NCBI GenBank assembly: GCA_963735445.1 | Contig: CAVTLC010000032.1 | Span: forward strand, 57,686-121,685 | Reading direction: 5' to 3' | From: AP-15 sp963735445 | GTDB taxonomy: Bacteria; Pseudomonadota; Alphaproteobacteria; ATCC43930; CGMCC-115725 | DNA: 64,000 bases | Part shown: positions 63,995-64,000 of the stretch, one piece after another | Numbering within the stretch: the stretch's first letter is position 1 | Layout: each line of letters begins with the position of its first letter | Program-made: the position numbers and the translations under genes | The notes under the pieces: model-generated | Seen by the model: only the letters and a program-made list of their open reading frames with translations | Database searches by the model: none | Told to the model about the DNA's origin: nothing

Positions 63995-64000
63995 GAAAAC

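Overview
The window reads as a chromosomal segment of a GC-rich alphaproteobacterium. The best fit is the Rhodospirillales or a related, probably uncultured, lineage. The reasons are the gene order cysE-iscR-nifS-like-iscS-iscA-fdx, the run serC-serA-hisZ-purA, a complete sdhCDAB operon, a two-domain cold-shock protein and a PHA-granule-type regulator. This placement is inferred from gene content and order; no phylogeny was run.

Layout. 0.3-3.1 kb: a frameshifted DUF2165 membrane protein, then an encapsulin nanocompartment operon on the minus strand (encapsulated ferritin, shell protein, and a third ferritin-like protein just downstream). 3.2-9.4 kb: an SDR and a methyltransferase on plus, facing a tight minus-strand catabolic operon (LLM-class oxidoreductase, glutamine-synthetase-like ligase, N-formylglutamate amidohydrolase-like, isochorismatase-like), then an alpha/beta hydrolase. 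9.4-23.7 kb: an accessory, partly decayed stretch. It holds a CGGGAA repeat cluster, a lipoprotein, a broken amidohydrolase, hairpin repeats, an orphan tungstate-type permease with a truncated partner, CBS, TPR and adenylate-cyclase fragments, an OmpA-like protein, cytosine deaminase, DNA polymerase IV, an Mla/Ttg2-like protein, a trypsin-like protease, a universal stress protein, a cupin and small secreted proteins. 24.1-25.6 kb: a sugar-nucleotide epimerase in locally AT-richer DNA and a PHA-system protein.

25.8-43.9 kb is the core-metabolism block. One long minus-strand operon-like run (cysE, iscR, two cysteine desulfurases, iscA-type, a shrunken HscA-like protein, ferredoxin, tenA, mnmA, tRNA-Met) joins cysteine supply, Fe-S assembly and tRNA thiolation. 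It is followed by purA, hisZ, serA, serC and queC on minus, and by sdhCDAB on plus. 43.9-54.4 kb: a secreted protein, a GH19 lysozyme/chitinase-like enzyme, a ThDP enzyme, a GMC oxidoreductase, a beta-propeller protein, a DOPA-dioxygenase-family protein, an AtzG-like/amidase pair and an SDR. 54.4-64 kb: a phage terminase remnant, an RNA helicase, the double cold-shock protein, a PHB-depolymerase-type esterase, a ribbon-helix-helix regulator, a large membrane-anchored STAND-like NTPase with seven near-identical 123-bp repeats, and a CxxCH secreted protein.

About ten otherwise full-length genes, including serC, carry single-base frameshifts. This points to indel errors in the assembly more than to true decay, although several short fragments in the 12-20 kb region do look like real gene remnants. 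The most interesting loci are the encapsulin operon with its extra ferritin-like neighbour, the repeat-bearing NTPase, the mini-HscA in the Fe-S operon and the four-gene glutamyl/formyl catabolic operon.
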